DNA of 64,000 nt from Burkholderia sp. WAC0059 (GCF_002870125.1 NZ_PNEO01000010.1:1-64000); one strand, 5' to 3'. Numbered from the stretch's first letter, positions 17,340-27,395 are shown. Numbers and translations: made by a program. The notes: generated by a model not told the origin, from the letters alone.

Positions 17340-18416
17340 TCAGGCGTTGCCGCCCGAGCGCGCGGCAAGCGCCGTCTCGAGCGCCTTGATACGGTCGCGC
17401 AGCTTGTCGAGATTGCGCATCAGGGCCGCGCTCCGGTTCCAGTCGGCATGCTCGACCGCGGGAAACGCGCTCGTGTACATGCCGGGTTTCAACAGCGATT
17501 TCGACACGCCCGACTTGGCCGTGATGATGACGTGGTCGGCCAGCGTCACGTGGCCGGCAATGCCGACCGCGCCGCCGATCATGCAGTGGCGCCCGATCGT
17601 CGTGCTGCCCGCGATGCCCGCGCACCCGGCGATCACGGTATAGGCGCCGATCCGGCAGTTGTGACCGATCTGCACGAGGTTGTCGATCTTCACGCACGCC
17701 TCGATCACCGTGTCGGCCATCGCGCCGCGGTCGATCGTCGTGTTCGCGCCGATTTCGACGTCCGGGCCGACATCTACGCCGCCGACCTGCGGAATCTTGA
17801 CCCACGTGCCCGTGCGCGCATCGCCCTCGCCCGTGAAGTCGGGCGCGAAGCCGAAGCCGTCCGAGCCGATCACCGCGCCCGAATGGACGATCGCGCGCTC
17901 GCCGATGCGGCAGCCGTGATAGACGGTGACGCCCGGATAGAGATGCGATCCGTCGCCGATCTGCGTGCCGCGGCCGACGAACACGTTCGCGTCGAGCCGC
18001 ACGTTCTCGCCGATCGCGGCGCCGGCCTCGACCGTCACGTTCGGGCCGATCACGGCGCTCTTCGCCACGCGCGCGGCCGGATCGACGTGCGCCGACGGAT
18101 GCACGCCGGCCTCGGGTTTCGGCGCGGCGAGGTCGATGAACGCCTGCGCGACACGCGCGAAATAAGCGTACGGATTGGGCGTGACGATGAAGTTGCGGCC
18201 TTCCGGCGAGGCGAGCTTCGCCAGATCGTCTGCGTTGATGAGCACGGCGCCTGCGCGCGTGGTTTCGACCTGCGACAGATACTTCGGATTGGCGAGGAAT
18301 GCCAGTTGCTGCGGCCCCGCCTGGTCGAGGGGAGCCAGACCCGCGACACGCTGCCCGGGCTCGCCGACCACTTCGCCGCCGAACCGCCGGACAATTTCCT
18401 CAAGCGTGAATGACAT
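17340..18416 (-). CDS. lpxD: UDP-3-O-(3-hydroxyacyl)glucosamine N-acyltransferase
   Basis: 358 residues. Third step of lipid A synthesis. An N-terminal uridine-binding domain ([15 protein letters not shown], with [11 protein letters not shown] at about 44-54) is followed by a hexapeptide left-handed helix ([13 protein letters not shown] through [13 protein letters not shown]). The C-terminal helix probably binds ACP. The skp stop lies 18 bp upstream, and fabZ follows after 216 bp. Confidence 0.98.
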   Translation of the reverse strand: MSFTLEEIVRRFGGEVVGEPGQRVAGLAPLDQAGPQQLAFLANPKYLSQVETTRAGAVLINADDLAKLASPEGRNFIVTPNPYAYFARVAQAFIDLAAPKPEAGVHPSAHVDPAARVAKSAVIGPNVTVEAGAAIGENVRLDANVFVGRGTQIGDGSHLYPGVTVYHGCRIGERAIVHSGAVIGSDGFGFAPDFTGEGDARTGTWVKIPQVGGVDVGPDVEIGANTTIDRGAMADTVIEACVKIDNLVQIGHNCRIGAYTVIAGCAGIAGSTTIGRHCMIGGAVGIAGHVTLADHVIITAKSGVSKSLLKPGMYTSAFPAVEHADWNRSAALMRNLDKLRDRIKALETALAARSGGNA

Positions 18417-18434
18417 GCGTGCACTGCTCCTGCG

Positions 18435-19052
18435 TCAATTGCCGCTGCTGTTGTCGCCACTACTGCTGCTATTGCTGCCCGAACCGCTGCCTCCGCTGCC
18501 CGACTGCGCCGCCAGCGCCTTGAGCACCTGGTCGGTGATGTCGATGCGCGGGCTCACGTATACCGCTTCCTGCAGGATCAGGTCGTAATGCTGCTGCTCG
18601 GCGATCTGCTTGATGACCTTGTTGGCCTTGTCCAGCACCGCCGCGAGCTCCTCGTTGCGACGCTGGTTCAGATCCTCGTTGAATTCGCGCTGCTTGCGCT
18701 GGAAATCGCTGTCGAGCTGAGACAGTTCGCGCTGCTGCCCGGCGCGATCGGCCGCCGACATCGAAGCGCCGTTCTTGTCGAGCGCGTCGGACATCGTCTT
18801 CAGCTTCTGCGCCATGTCCTGCAGATCCTTGTCGCGCTTCGCAAACTCCGCCTCGAGTTTTTGCTGCGCGGCCTTGGCGGGAGCCGATTCCCGCAGGATG
18901 CGGTCGGAGTTGACCGCTGCGATTCTTGCCTCCTGTGCCTGCGCGACGCTCACCCCGCCCGAAAACAGCATCGTCAGCGTCAACGCCAATGCCCACGTTG
19001 CGCGCCTCGTCAAACCCGTTAGCAAAGTCACCTTCCCGTTTCTCCCAATCAT
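18435..19052 (-). CDS. skp: Periplasmic chaperone Skp/OmpH
   Basis: About 205 residues. A cleavable signal peptide (TRRATWALALTLTMLFSGG, cut near AQAQ-EARI) precedes the Skp body: IAAVNSDRILRESAPAK and a long alpha-helical arm region at about 60-140. The tail is unusual, ending in about 25 residues of almost only Ser, Gly and Asn. Skp holds unfolded outer-membrane proteins in the periplasm and delivers them to BamA. I chose the ATG at 19052; a GTG seven codons later with a nearer ribosome binding site (GGGAG) is an alternative. Normally bamA lies immediately upstream; here it does not. Confidence 0.93.
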   Translation of the reverse strand: MIGRNGKVTLLTGLTRRATWALALTLTMLFSGGVSVAQAQEARIAAVNSDRILRESAPAKAAQQKLEAEFAKRDKDLQDMAQKLKTMSDALDKNGASMSAADRAGQQRELSQLDSDFQRKQREFNEDLNQRRNEELAAVLDKANKVIKQIAEQQHYDLILQEAVYVSPRIDITDQVLKALAAQSGSGGSGSGSNSSSSGDNSSGN

Positions 19053-19258
19053 TGCATTCCCGCCAGCGTGGCGTCGCGCCCCCCGACGGAATCGACCGCC
19101 GTTTGCCGCAGCGCAGCCGGGTTTTCCGCCCCGAACGACACATGAGCCCGCCACGCGCGGCTTCGCGATGAAACCGCGGGTCCGGACGATACGCGTCGCC
19201 AATGCCGGGTGGATAGCTGCATCAGGTCAGACGCTCCTCTGGAGCGCCGCCGAATTCT
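19053..19258 (-). other. Short rseP-skp gap where bamA is expected; holds a doubtful 57-codon ORF
   Basis: 206 bp separate the rseP stop from the skp start. In related proteobacteria bamA (about 2.3 kb) occupies this place. The gap holds a small hairpin (19232-19237 with 19241-19246). It also holds a 57-codon ORF from ATG 19222 to a stop at 19049, preceded by GAGGAG 11 bases upstream and overlapping the skp start by ATGA. Its translation (MQLSTRHWRR, ending ATLAGMQ) shows neither POTRA sequence nor the aromatic C-terminus of an outer-membrane barrel. It may be a deletion scar that keeps translational coupling to skp; I do not call it a gene. Confidence 0.6.
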
Positions 19259-20626
19259 TTAAAAATGGATTAACCGAGCCAGATCGTTGAACAACGCGAT
19301 CGCCGAGAGCGCGACGATACAGGCCAGCCCTGCGCGCTGGAGCATCATCTGCCAGCGGTCCGACACGGCTTTGCCCGTGACGGCTTCGACCAGATAATAT
19401 AACAGATGCCCCCCGTCCAATACCGGAATCGGGAGCATGTTGAGCACGCCGAGGCTGATGCTGACGAGCGCGAGGAACGACATGAAGGCGGACGGCCCGA
19501 GACGCGCGCTCTTGCCCGCGTAATCGGCGATCGTCACCGGCCCCGAAAGATTCTTGAGCGACGCCTGGCCGATCAGCATCCGGCCGAACATCCGCAGCGA
19601 ATAGAGCCCGATGTCCCACGTGCGCCGCGCGCCGAGCCGGGCGCTGTCGAGCAGCCCGTAGCGCACCTCCACGCTCGGCACCTGAGCCGCCAGCGCCGCG
19701 CCGATGCGCCCCGCCTCCTTGCCGTCCTCGCCGCGCTGCAGAACCGGCACGACCGTCAGCGATACCGTCTGCCCGGGCGTGCCGCGCTCGACCTGCAGTT
19801 GCAGCGGCTCGCCGGCGTGCGCCTCCACGTAGGCGATGAACGTGCTCGCGCTGTCCACGGGCCGGCCGTCGATCGCCTTCAGGCGGTCGCCCGCCGCGAG
19901 CCCCGCGCGCTGCGCCGCGCTGTTCGGCTCGACGTCCATGACCTGCAGCGCGCCGCCGCCCGCGTCGAGTCCGAGACGCACCATGAAATCGTCGTCGAGA
20001 TCCTTCGACGAGAGCCGCGAGAGATCGAGCGGAAAATCGTAGACGCCGTTGCCGTCGCGCGCGACCAGCACCACGTGGCCGCGGTCGAACGCGGCCGCGA
20101 GCAGCTTCCAGCGCAGGTCTGACCACGAGCGCACGGTCTTCGTCTCGCCCTCGCTGATGATCGAGACGATCTTCTCGCCGCCCTGGAAACCGGCCTGGGC
20201 CGCGGCCGTATGCGACGGCGGCGCGGCGACGATGGCCTGAGGCTCGTTCACACCCGTCGAGAACACAACGGTGAAGAGCAGCACGGCCAGCACGAAGTTG
20301 GCGATCGGCCCGGCCGAGACGATGGCGATACGCTTGCCGACCGACTGGCGGTTGAACGCGTGGGGCAGATCCTGCGCGGGAATCGTGCGCAGCGCGTCGC
20401 GCTCGTCGAGCATCTTCACGTAGCCGCCGAGCGGCAGCAGCGCAATGCTCCACTCCGTGCCCGTCCTCCGGTCGACCCACTGCACGATCGGCCTGCCGAA
20501 ACCGATGGAGAAGCGCAGGATCTTCACCCCGCACCATCGCGCGACGCTGTAATGCCCAAACTCGTGGACGACGACCAGTACGCCGATCGCTACCGCGAAA
20601 GCCACGACTTCGGTAAGCAGGTTCAT
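19259..20626 (-). CDS. rseP: Site-2 zinc metalloprotease RseP
   Basis: 455 residues, inner membrane. Cleaves anti-sigma factor RseA and clears signal peptides. The zinc motif HEFGH is at 21-25 in the first membrane segment. Two PDZ domains occupy the periplasmic middle (IVAAPPSHTAAAQAGFQGG, then VEPNSAAQRAGLAAGD). The third-segment motif NMLPIPVLDGG supplies the third zinc ligand. The C-terminus ends in a normal hydrophobic segment and LARLIHF, so the gene is intact on the side where bamA is lost. The dxr stop lies 36 bp upstream. Confidence 0.97.
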   Translation of the reverse strand: MNLLTEVVAFAVAIGVLVVVHEFGHYSVARWCGVKILRFSIGFGRPIVQWVDRRTGTEWSIALLPLGGYVKMLDERDALRTIPAQDLPHAFNRQSVGKRIAIVSAGPIANFVLAVLLFTVVFSTGVNEPQAIVAAPPSHTAAAQAGFQGGEKIVSIISEGETKTVRSWSDLRWKLLAAAFDRGHVVLVARDGNGVYDFPLDLSRLSSKDLDDDFMVRLGLDAGGGALQVMDVEPNSAAQRAGLAAGDRLKAIDGRPVDSASTFIAYVEAHAGEPLQLQVERGTPGQTVSLTVVPVLQRGEDGKEAGRIGAALAAQVPSVEVRYGLLDSARLGARRTWDIGLYSLRMFGRMLIGQASLKNLSGPVTIADYAGKSARLGPSAFMSFLALVSISLGVLNMLPIPVLDGGHLLYYLVEAVTGKAVSDRWQMMLQRAGLACIVALSAIALFNDLARLIHF

Positions 20627-20662
20627 AAGCGCCTCGCTGCTGGCAGCGCGCCGGCGTGCGGA

Positions 20663-21844
20663 CTAGGCCGGCACCGGCAGACTGTCGATGATGGCGTGCG
20701 CAGCGCGGCGCGCCGCAGCGTCCGCGTCGAGCACGTCCTCGAGATTGGCCGCGCGGCGGTTCGGCAGCGCGTCGAGCACCGCGCCGACCGTGCGGGCAAT
20801 CTCCATGAAACCGATCCGCCGCGCAAGGAACGCCTCGACGGCGACCTCGTTGGCCGCGTTGAGCGACGCGCTCGCGACGCCGCCCGCGGCCAGCGCCCGC
20901 ATCGCGAGCGCGAGGCACGGAAAACGGGCGTAATCGGGCTGTTCGAACGAGAGCGTCGCGATTTGCACGAGATCCAGCGGCCCCACGCCCGAATCGACGC
21001 GCTCCGGAAACGCGAGCGCATGCGCGATCGGCGTACGCATGTCGGGGTTGCCGAGCTGCGCGAGCACCGAACCGTCGGCGTACGAGACGAGCGAGTGGAT
21101 CACGCTCTGCGGATGGATCAGCACGTCGATGCGCTCGCCCGGCAGGTCGAACAGCCAGTGCGCCTCGATGACTTCGAGGCCCTTGTTCATCATCGTCGCG
21201 GAGTCGACCGAAATCTTGCGGCCCATCACCCAGTTCGGATGCTTGCAGGCTTCTTCGGGCGTCACGTCGACGAGCGTGGCGGGCTCGCGCGTGCGAAACG
21301 GTCCGCCCGACGCGGTCAGGATGATCTTCGTGACGCCGCCGTGCAGCGCCGCCTCGCGCGGCAGGCACTGGAAAATCGCGTTGTGCTCGCTGTCCACGGG
21401 CAAAAGCGTCGCGCCGTGATCGCGAACCGCGTCCATGAAGATCGCGCCCGACATCACGAGCGCCTCCTTGTTCGCGAGCAGGATGCGCTTGCCGGCGCGC
21501 GCGGCCGCAAGCGTCGGCGCAAGGCCGGCCGCGCCGACGATGGCCGCGACCACGGTATCGCAGCCGGCGCTCTTCGCGGCGTCGACGAGCGCCTGCGCGC
21601 CCCAGCTCACTTCGGTGCTGCAGCCGGCCTCGCGCAGCGCCTGCGCCACCCGCCCGGCCGTGGCGGCGTCGCCGACCACGGCCACGTCGGGCTTGAAGCG
21701 CAGACACTGCTCCACGAGCTTGTCGCCGTTGCGATGCGCCGTCAGCGCATGCACCGAAAAACGTTCCGGATGCCGCGCGACCACGTCGAGCGTGCTGTCC
21801 CCGATCGAGCCCGTCGAACCGAGCAGTGTCAGTCTTTTTTGCAT
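20663..21844 (-). CDS. dxr: 1-deoxy-D-xylulose 5-phosphate reductoisomerase
   Basis: 393 residues. Makes 2-C-methyl-D-erythritol 4-phosphate, the committed step of the MEP isoprenoid pathway, which supplies IPP for UppS in the same operon. The NADPH-binding motif GSTGSIG is at 9-15. Metal and substrate motifs are [21 protein letters not shown] and [18 protein letters not shown]. The start at MQKRLTLLG follows family length; the longer frame overlaps cdsA and is not homologous. Ten bases separate it from cdsA. Confidence 0.98.
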   Translation of the reverse strand: MQKRLTLLGSTGSIGDSTLDVVARHPERFSVHALTAHRNGDKLVEQCLRFKPDVAVVGDAATAGRVAQALREAGCSTEVSWGAQALVDAAKSAGCDTVVAAIVGAAGLAPTLAAARAGKRILLANKEALVMSGAIFMDAVRDHGATLLPVDSEHNAIFQCLPREAALHGGVTKIILTASGGPFRTREPATLVDVTPEEACKHPNWVMGRKISVDSATMMNKGLEVIEAHWLFDLPGERIDVLIHPQSVIHSLVSYADGSVLAQLGNPDMRTPIAHALAFPERVDSGVGPLDLVQIATLSFEQPDYARFPCLALAMRALAAGGVASASLNAANEVAVEAFLARRIGFMEIARTVGAVLDALPNRRAANLEDVLDADAAARRAAHAIIDSLPVPA

Positions 21845-21854
21845 ATCTCTATCT

Positions 21855-22664
21855 CTAGCCGAGCAGCCACAGCGCGAGCGGCAGCACCGGCAGCAGCGCA
21901 TCGATGCGGTCGAGCACGCCGCCGTGTCCCGGCAGCAGGCCGCTCGAATCCTTGACGCCAGCCTGGCGCTTGAGCATCGATTCAAACAGATCGCCGATCA
22001 CGCTGAACGCGACCAGCACGGTAAGCCAGACAAGCGCGCGCGCCATGCCGCCGCGCGCGACCAGCGTCGAATACAGCGTCGGCTCGAACGCGTGCAACAG
22101 GACGGCCGCGAGCGCCACCGCCATCACGGCGACCCAGCCGCCCGCCGCGCCCTCCCAGGTCTTGCCCGGGCTGATGGCGGGCGCCAGCTTGTGGCGGCCG
22201 AACGCCTTACCCGCGAAGTATGCGCCAATGTCGGCCAGCCAGACGACGAGCAGAAGCGACAGCACGAACGCCACGCCCTCGGTGCGCGCGGCCACGAGCG
22301 CCTGCCAGCAGGCCGCGAAAATCGCGAGGCCGGCCGCGAGCAGGAACAGGCGCCAGGCGCCCGTCGCGAGCGCTGGCTTACGCACGAGCACGTACGGGCC
22401 GGCCACGATCCAGAACACGCTCGCCGCACGGAACAGCGCGTGGGGCGTCTCGAACTTCGCGCTCGCGGCGACGACGACGGCCGCGACCAGCGCATAAATG
22501 ACCGCGCCGGCGCCGCCTGTCTTCAGCAGGCGCGCCCATTCCCAGGCGGCGAATACGACGACCACGCCGATCAGCGCGCCGAAGGCGGCGACCGGAGCGA
22601 ACAGCGTAACCGGCAGGAACACGGCCAGCAGCACGAGCGCCGTGACGACGCGAGTTTTCAGCAT
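21855..22664 (-). CDS. cdsA: Phosphatidate cytidylyltransferase
   Basis: 269 residues, about eight hydrophobic segments. Makes CDP-diacylglycerol from phosphatidate and CTP, the precursor of all phospholipids. The family signature near the C-terminus reads [25 protein letters not shown] with the terminal DRID. The start overlaps the uppS stop by seven bases, which implies coupling. Confidence 0.97.
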   Translation of the reverse strand: MLKTRVVTALVLLAVFLPVTLFAPVAAFGALIGVVVVFAAWEWARLLKTGGAGAVIYALVAAVVVAASAKFETPHALFRAASVFWIVAGPYVLVRKPALATGAWRLFLLAAGLAIFAACWQALVAARTEGVAFVLSLLLVVWLADIGAYFAGKAFGRHKLAPAISPGKTWEGAAGGWVAVMAVALAAVLLHAFEPTLYSTLVARGGMARALVWLTVLVAFSVIGDLFESMLKRQAGVKDSSGLLPGHGGVLDRIDALLPVLPLALWLLG

Positions 22665-23440
22665 GAAAGCGAGTCGGCGTTCTGCACGTGCGGCTCGAGC
22701 TGCGCGCTCGTGCGCCCGAAGCGCCGCTCGCGCCGCGTATACGATGCGATCGCGCGGGCCAGTTCGTCGGCGCCGAAATCCGGCCAGTAGGTATCGGTGA
22801 AATAGAACTCGGTGTACGCGAGCTGCCAGAGCAGGAAATTGCTGATGCGCTGCTCGCCGCCCGTGCGGATGAACAGGTCCGGCTCGGGCGCGTAGGCCAT
22901 CGCGAGATGCTGGGCGAACGTGTCCTCGTTGACGAGCGCGGGCTTGCCTTCGTGGACCGACTGCTCGACGAGCTTGCGCGTCGCCTGCATGATGTCCCAG
23001 CGGCCGCCGTAGTTCGCGGCGATCGTCAGCGTGAGGCGCGTGTTGCCGGCCGTCTTCACTTCGGCGCGGCGGATCAGGTCCTGGATGCGCGTGCTGAACA
23101 TCGTCAGGTCGCCGATCACGCGCAGGCGGATGCCGTTGGCGTGCAGCTTGCCGACCTCGCGCTCGAGCGCGGTGACGAACAGGCGCATCAGGAACGACAC
23201 CTCGTCGGTCGGCCGACGCCAGTTCTCCGAGCTGAACGCGAACAGCGTCAGGTATTCGACGCCGCTGCGCGCGCACGACTCGACGGCCGCGCGCACGGCC
23301 TCGACGCCGCGCGTGTGGCCCGAGACGCGCGGCAGGCGGCGCTCGGTCGCCCAACGGCCGTTGCCGTCCATGATGATCGCGATGTGACGCGGTACGTCCG
23401 TCACATCAGGCACTCGGACAGTTGAACTGGTATAGGTCAT
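22658..23440 (-). CDS. uppS: Undecaprenyl pyrophosphate synthase (cis-prenyltransferase)
   Basis: About 260 residues. Makes the C55 lipid carrier for peptidoglycan and O-antigen. Family motifs are [12 protein letters not shown] with catalytic Asp25, [38 protein letters not shown] and [10 protein letters not shown]. The start is [10 protein letters not shown] at 23440; an ATG two codons earlier (23446) is equally possible and no clear ribosome binding site decides. It lies 62 bp downstream of frr and overlaps cdsA. Confidence 0.97.
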   Translation of the reverse strand: MTYTSSTVRVPDVTDVPRHIAIIMDGNGRWATERRLPRVSGHTRGVEAVRAAVESCARSGVEYLTLFAFSSENWRRPTDEVSFLMRLFVTALEREVGKLHANGIRLRVIGDLTMFSTRIQDLIRRAEVKTAGNTRLTLTIAANYGGRWDIMQATRKLVEQSVHEGKPALVNEDTFAQHLAMAYAPEPDLFIRTGGEQRISNFLLWQLAYTEFYFTDTYWPDFGADELARAIASYTRRERRFGRTSAQLEPHVQNADSLSC

Positions 23441-23502
23441 GGCCATTGAACGATAAATGGAGAAGATGGCGGAAAACCCGGCGAAGCGGCGGGCTCTCAG
23501 GC

Positions 23503-24063
23503 TCAGACCGTCATGATCTCCGCTTCCTTGGTCTGCACCAGCTTGTCGATTTCGGCGACGAAACGGTCCGTCAGCTTCTGGATCTCGTCGACGGCGCGGC
23601 GCTCGTCGTCCTCCGACGTTTCCTTGTCCTTCACGAGCTTCTTCAGTTGCTCGTTTGCGTCGCGGCGCAGGTTGCGCACGGCCACCTTCGCCGTCTCGGC
23701 CTCGCTCTTGACGACCTTCGTCAGCTCGCGGCGGCGCTCCTCGGTGAGCGCGGGCATCGGCACGCGGATCAGGTCGCCCTGGGTCGCCGGGTTCAGGCCC
23801 AGGTCCGACTCGCGGATCGCCTTCTCGACGACGGCCACCATCTTCTTTTCCCACGGCTGCACGCCGATCGTGCGGGCGTCGACGAGCGACAGGTTCGCGA
23901 CCTGCGAGATCGGCACCGGCGAGCCGTAATAGTCGACCTGGATGTGATCGAGCAGGCCGGTATGCGCGCGGCCCGTGCGGATCTTCGACAGATCGGTCCT
24001 GAACGCTTCGATCGAGCGCTGCATTTTCTGTTCGGCGCCCTTCCTGATGTCAGCCACAGCCAT
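23503..24063 (-). CDS. frr: Ribosome recycling factor
   Basis: 186 residues, the standard length. With EF-G it splits the post-termination ribosome. The three-helix bundle motifs are visible: [41 protein letters not shown] and [21 protein letters not shown] lies 7 bases before the ATG. It is 95 bp downstream of pyrH in the conserved pyrH-frr pair. Confidence 0.98.
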   Translation of the reverse strand: MAVADIRKGAEQKMQRSIEAFRTDLSKIRTGRAHTGLLDHIQVDYYGSPVPISQVANLSLVDARTIGVQPWEKKMVAVVEKAIRESDLGLNPATQGDLIRVPMPALTEERRRELTKVVKSEAETAKVAVRNLRRDANEQLKKLVKDKETSEDDERRAVDEIQKLTDRFVAEIDKLVQTKEAEIMTV

Positions 24064-24158
24064 TTTGAAACCTCCAACCTTCATAACGGAGCGGACCGGC
24101 CGGCGCGAGACCACGCCGTCTCCCGGCCCACATTCGAGCCTCTCGCGTGAGCGAGAGT

Positions 24159-24875
24159 TTACACGTGCACGAGGGTGCCCTCGTCTTCGCCCTCGACGAT
24201 GCGCTTGAGCGCCCCCGGCTTGTTGATCGAAAACACCCGGATCGGCAGCTTCTGGTCGCGGCACAGCGCGAACGCCGTCGCGTCCATCACCTGCAGGTTG
24301 CGGCCGATGGCCTCGTCGAAGCTGATCGTCGCATAGCGCGTCGCCGAGGGGTCTTTCTTCGGGTCGGCCGAGTAGACGCCGTCCACCCTGGTCGCCTTGA
24401 GCACGACCTCCGCGCCGACTTCCGAGCCGCGCAACGCCGCCGCCGTGTCGGTCGTGAAGAACGGGTTGCCGGTGCCGGCCGCGAAGATGACGACCTTGCC
24501 TTCCTCGAGCTGGCGGATCGCCCGCGGGCGGATGTACGGCTCGACCACCTGGTCCATGCGCAGCGCCGACTGCACGCGCGCCTCGATACCGGCGTGGCGC
24601 ATCGCGTCCTGCAGCGCCAGCGCGTTCATCATCGTCGCGAGCATGCCCATGTAGTCGGCGGTCGCGCGGTCCATGCCGGCCGCGCCGCCCGCGACGCCGC
24701 GGAAAATATTGCCGCCGCCGATCACGACGGCGAGCTGCGTGCCGAGCCGGACCACCTCGGCCATGTCCGCCACCATTCGTTCGATCGTGGCGCGGTTGAT
24801 GCCGAAAGCATCGTCGCCCATCAGGGCTTCGCCGGAAAGTTTGAGCAGAACGCGTTTATAGGCGGCAGTGGGCAT
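24159..24875 (-). CDS. pyrH: UMP kinase
   Basis: 238 residues. Phosphorylates UMP to UDP; hexameric amino-acid-kinase fold, usually GTP-activated and UTP-inhibited. Motifs are [39 protein letters not shown] and [14 protein letters not shown] candidate promoter lies just upstream, so it may be transcribed separately from tsf as well as with it. Confidence 0.98.
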   Translation of the reverse strand: MPTAAYKRVLLKLSGEALMGDDAFGINRATIERMVADMAEVVRLGTQLAVVIGGGNIFRGVAGGAAGMDRATADYMGMLATMMNALALQDAMRHAGIEARVQSALRMDQVVEPYIRPRAIRQLEEGKVVIFAAGTGNPFFTTDTAAALRGSEVGAEVVLKATRVDGVYSADPKKDPSATRYATISFDEAIGRNLQVMDATAFALCRDQKLPIRVFSINKPGALKRIVEGEDEGTLVHV

Positions 24876-24902
24876 GGAAAGATCCAGATCGCGCGGAAAG
24901 GA

Positions 24903-24930
24903 ACAATAACTCGGAACTGTAGGGGTGAAA
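24903..24930 (-). promoter_or_regulatory. Candidate pyrH promoter
   Basis: On the minus strand, TTTCAC (24925-24930), a 16-bp spacer and TATTGT (24903-24908), with the pyrH start 28 bases further on. Moderate match only. Confidence 0.35.
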
Positions 24931-25019
24931 CACGGCTTCGGGCAAGCGGCGCCGGAAACCGGGAAATCCGGCCGCGCCGCACGGCAGACCGGGCCCGCCG
25001 GGCGGCGTGGTACTGCTGG

Positions 25020-25048
25020 CCGCGGCCGGGACGACGCCCCGGCCGCGG
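25020..25048. repeat. GC-only 11-bp hairpin between tsf and pyrH
   Basis: Arms 25020-25030 and 25038-25048 pair perfectly around the loop ACGACGC, 18 bp past the tsf stop. No T tract follows, so it is not a standard Rho-independent terminator. It may protect the tsf mRNA 3' end or direct processing of the polycistronic RNA. Confidence 0.5.
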
Positions 25049-25065
25049 GTACTGCGCCTGATGCG

Positions 25066-25947
25066 TTATTGCTGCTTTGCAGCAGCGACCTGCGCCGCCA
25101 CTTCGGCCGCGAAGTCGTCCTGACGCTTCTCGATGCCCTCGCCGACCACGAACAGCGTGAACTGCTGCACCGACGAGCCGGCCGCCTTGAGCATCTGCTC
25201 GACCGTCTGCTTGTCGTTCTTCACGAACGGCTGGTTCAGCAACGAGACTTCCTTGAGGAATTTCTGCACGCTGCCCTCGACCATCTTCGCGACGATTTCG
25301 GCCGGCTTGCCCGATTCGGCCGCCTTCTGCTCTGCGATGCTGCGCTCCTTCGCGATCAGCTCGGCCGGCACGTTCTCCGACGAGAGCGAGACCGGCTTCA
25401 TCGCCGCGATGTGCATGGCGACGTCCTTGCCCACTTGCTCCTCGGCACCCGCGTATTCGACCAGCACGCCGATGCGCGTGCCGTGCAGGTACGCGGCGAG
25501 GCGGTTCGACGTTTCGAAGCGCGAGAAGCGGCGGATCGACAGGTTCTCGCCGATCTTGCCGACGAGCGCGAGACGCACGGCGTCGACGGTCTGACCGTCG
25601 AGCGGCAGCGCCGACAGCGCGGCGACGTCGGCCGGGTTCTGCTTCGCGACGAGTTCGGCCACCTTCTGCGAGAACGCGTTGAAGTCGTCGTTCTTGGCGA
25701 CGAAATCGGTTTCGCAGTTCAGCTCGACGACCGCGCCGACGCCGCCTTCGATGAACGAGGCGATCACGCCTTCGGCGGTCACGCGCGAGGCGGCCTTGCT
25801 GGCCTTGTTACCGAGCTTCACGCGCAGCAGCTCTTCGGCGCGCGCCATGTCGCCGTCGGCTTCCGTCAGCGCCTTCTTGCATTCCATCATCGGCGCGTCG
25901 GTCTTCGCGCGCAGTTCAGCCACCATGCTTGCGGTAATTGCCGCCAT
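25066..25947 (-). CDS. tsf: Elongation factor Ts
   Basis: 293 residues. Nucleotide exchange factor for EF-Tu. The N-terminal domain reads [24 protein letters not shown], the core has [13 protein letters not shown], and dimerisation and C-terminal modules follow. The doublet ATGATG is preceded by AGGAGTGA; I take the second ATG (25947), 7 bases from the site. Downstream of rpsB, with an intervening terminator. Confidence 0.98.
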   Translation of the reverse strand: MAAITASMVAELRAKTDAPMMECKKALTEADGDMARAEELLRVKLGNKASKAASRVTAEGVIASFIEGGVGAVVELNCETDFVAKNDDFNAFSQKVAELVAKQNPADVAALSALPLDGQTVDAVRLALVGKIGENLSIRRFSRFETSNRLAAYLHGTRIGVLVEYAGAEEQVGKDVAMHIAAMKPVSLSSENVPAELIAKERSIAEQKAAESGKPAEIVAKMVEGSVQKFLKEVSLLNQPFVKNDKQTVEQMLKAAGSSVQQFTLFVVGEGIEKRQDDFAAEVAAQVAAAKQQ

Positions 25948-26065
25948 CATTCACTCCTTGGGTCTTCTCTGGTACACGCCGACCGCCTTTCGATGCGGCC
26001 GGCCCGAATTCGTTTCGGCGCGACACGTTTTCTTACATCTCGACGCGCGCGCACGATACCGCGGC

Positions 26066-26098
26066 TCAAAAAAAGGGGGCCTATGAAAGCCCCCTTGT
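26066..26098 (-). terminator. Rho-independent terminator/attenuator between rpsB and tsf
   Basis: 8-bp stem (26073-26080 with 26089-26096), eight-base loop, followed on the minus strand by seven T (26068-26074, partly in the stem). It lies 23 bp past the rpsB stop. Because tsf has no obvious own promoter, partial termination here would set the ratio of S2 to EF-Ts. Confidence 0.85.
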
Positions 26099-26118
26099 TG
26101 GCCGGACGCGGGGCAGCG

Positions 26119-26874
26119 TTACGCCTCCGCGTTGACCTCGACGAACTCGTCGCCGTCGTCGTTGCCGCGCACGGCCTGCACGACTTCGTTGACCGCGTTG
26201 GCGCGGCCTTCGATGATCGCGTCGGCGACTCCCTGGGCGTACAGCGCCACGGCCTTGCTCGCGTCGTCGTTACCCGGGATCACGTAGTCGATGCCTTCCG
26301 GCGAGTGGTTCGTGTCGACCACCGCGATGACGGGAATGCCGAGCTTGTTCGCTTCGGTCACGGCAATCTTGTGATAGCCGACGTCAACGACGAAGATCGC
26401 GTCGGGAATACCGCCCATGTCCTTCACGCCGCCGATCGACTTCTGCAGCTTGGCGATTTCGCGTTCGAACAGCAGCGCTTCCTTCTTGCTCATCTTCTCG
26501 AGCTCGCCCGCCTCGACCGACGCTTCCATGTCCTTCAGGCGCTTGATCGACACCTTCAGCGTCTTGAAGTTGGTCAGCATGCCGCCGAGCCAGCGCGCGT
26601 TCACGTACGGCATGCCGGCGCGCAGCGCGTCGGCCGCGATCGTGTCGCGCGACTGGCGCTTCGTACCGACGAAGAGGATCGTGCCGCGATTCGCTGCCAA
26701 CTGACGCACGTACTTCAGCGCGTCGTTGTACATCGGCAGCGTCTTTTCGAGGTTGATGATGTGAATCTTGTTGCGATGGCCGAAAATGAACGGGGCCATC
26801 TTGGGGTTCCAGAAGCGCGTCTGGTGACCGAAGTGGACACCGGCTTCCAGCATTTGACGCATGGTGACTGCCAT
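26119..26874 (-). CDS. rpsB: 30S ribosomal protein S2
   Basis: 251 residues. Binds late on the 30S head-body junction and recruits S1. Motifs are [22 protein letters not shown] (read in two parts), [12 protein letters not shown] and [27 protein letters not shown] precedes the start. First gene of the large minus-strand operon, behind a leader of about 375 nt. Confidence 0.99.
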   Translation of the reverse strand: MAVTMRQMLEAGVHFGHQTRFWNPKMAPFIFGHRNKIHIINLEKTLPMYNDALKYVRQLAANRGTILFVGTKRQSRDTIAADALRAGMPYVNARWLGGMLTNFKTLKVSIKRLKDMEASVEAGELEKMSKKEALLFEREIAKLQKSIGGVKDMGGIPDAIFVVDVGYHKIAVTEANKLGIPVIAVVDTNHSPEGIDYVIPGNDDASKAVALYAQGVADAIIEGRANAVNEVVQAVRGNDDGDEFVEVNAEA

Positions 26875-27288
26875 GAAAATCTCCGCCAGGGTTAGGTCTT
26901 AAGCCGGCTGCCGTATCGGCCGCGCGCCGCGCCGGTTCCGTGCGAAATCCACGGTTTCCGCCGCGCCGCGCCGCGCGACACCCAGGGTGCGCCGGCTTGC
27001 GAGTGCTGCAATTGGAAAATTGCCGCTGCTTTTACTTCTCTCTTGCTTACTTGCTACTGCCTGATTTTGCCGCTTTCCGCATCGATGCGGCTTGAATCTG
27101 CGCTCGCCGTTGCCGCCTGCGGCAGCGACAAGACGGACATAACGGATTTACCCGCACAGACAGGCCTGCACGGACCCGCCATGTCCCGCCGTTCTCTCCC
27201 GTTTTCCCTTTCAGGCCCAGCAAGATCCGAAAGAAAACGGGGAATGACTTAGCCGAAGATTATAGCACAGGGAAGGTTTCAGGCTCAA
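26875..27288 (-). promoter_or_regulatory. rpsB promoter and long 5' leader
   Basis: Minus-strand promoter TTGAGC (27283-27288), 18-bp spacer, TATAAT (27259-27264), with transcription expected near 27252. This gives a leader of roughly 375 nt before the rpsB ATG, far longer than needed for translation and without a convincing ORF. S2 is known to autoregulate through its leader in enterobacteria, so a structured autoregulatory RNA is plausible; I did not identify its fold. Confidence 0.65.
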
Positions 27289-27395
27289 GACAGCCAAGGC
27301 TTTCCGCCGTCGAGGGCGGCCGGCCGGGGCCGCCGACGGGCCTCGCTCGCGCTCGCCGTTTGGGCCGCCGAAAAGCAGCGACGGCGGGGATAAGG

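Noticed and set aside
19232..19246. Small hairpin after rseP as a terminator
   Set aside because: A 6-bp stem with no T tract on the minus strand cannot be a standard terminator.
19227..21707. 826-residue frame overlapping rseP and dxr on the same strand, considered as a possible displaced bamA
   Set aside because: It is a frame-shifted reading of rseP/dxr, Arg/Ala/Gly-rich, with no POTRA or beta-barrel pattern.
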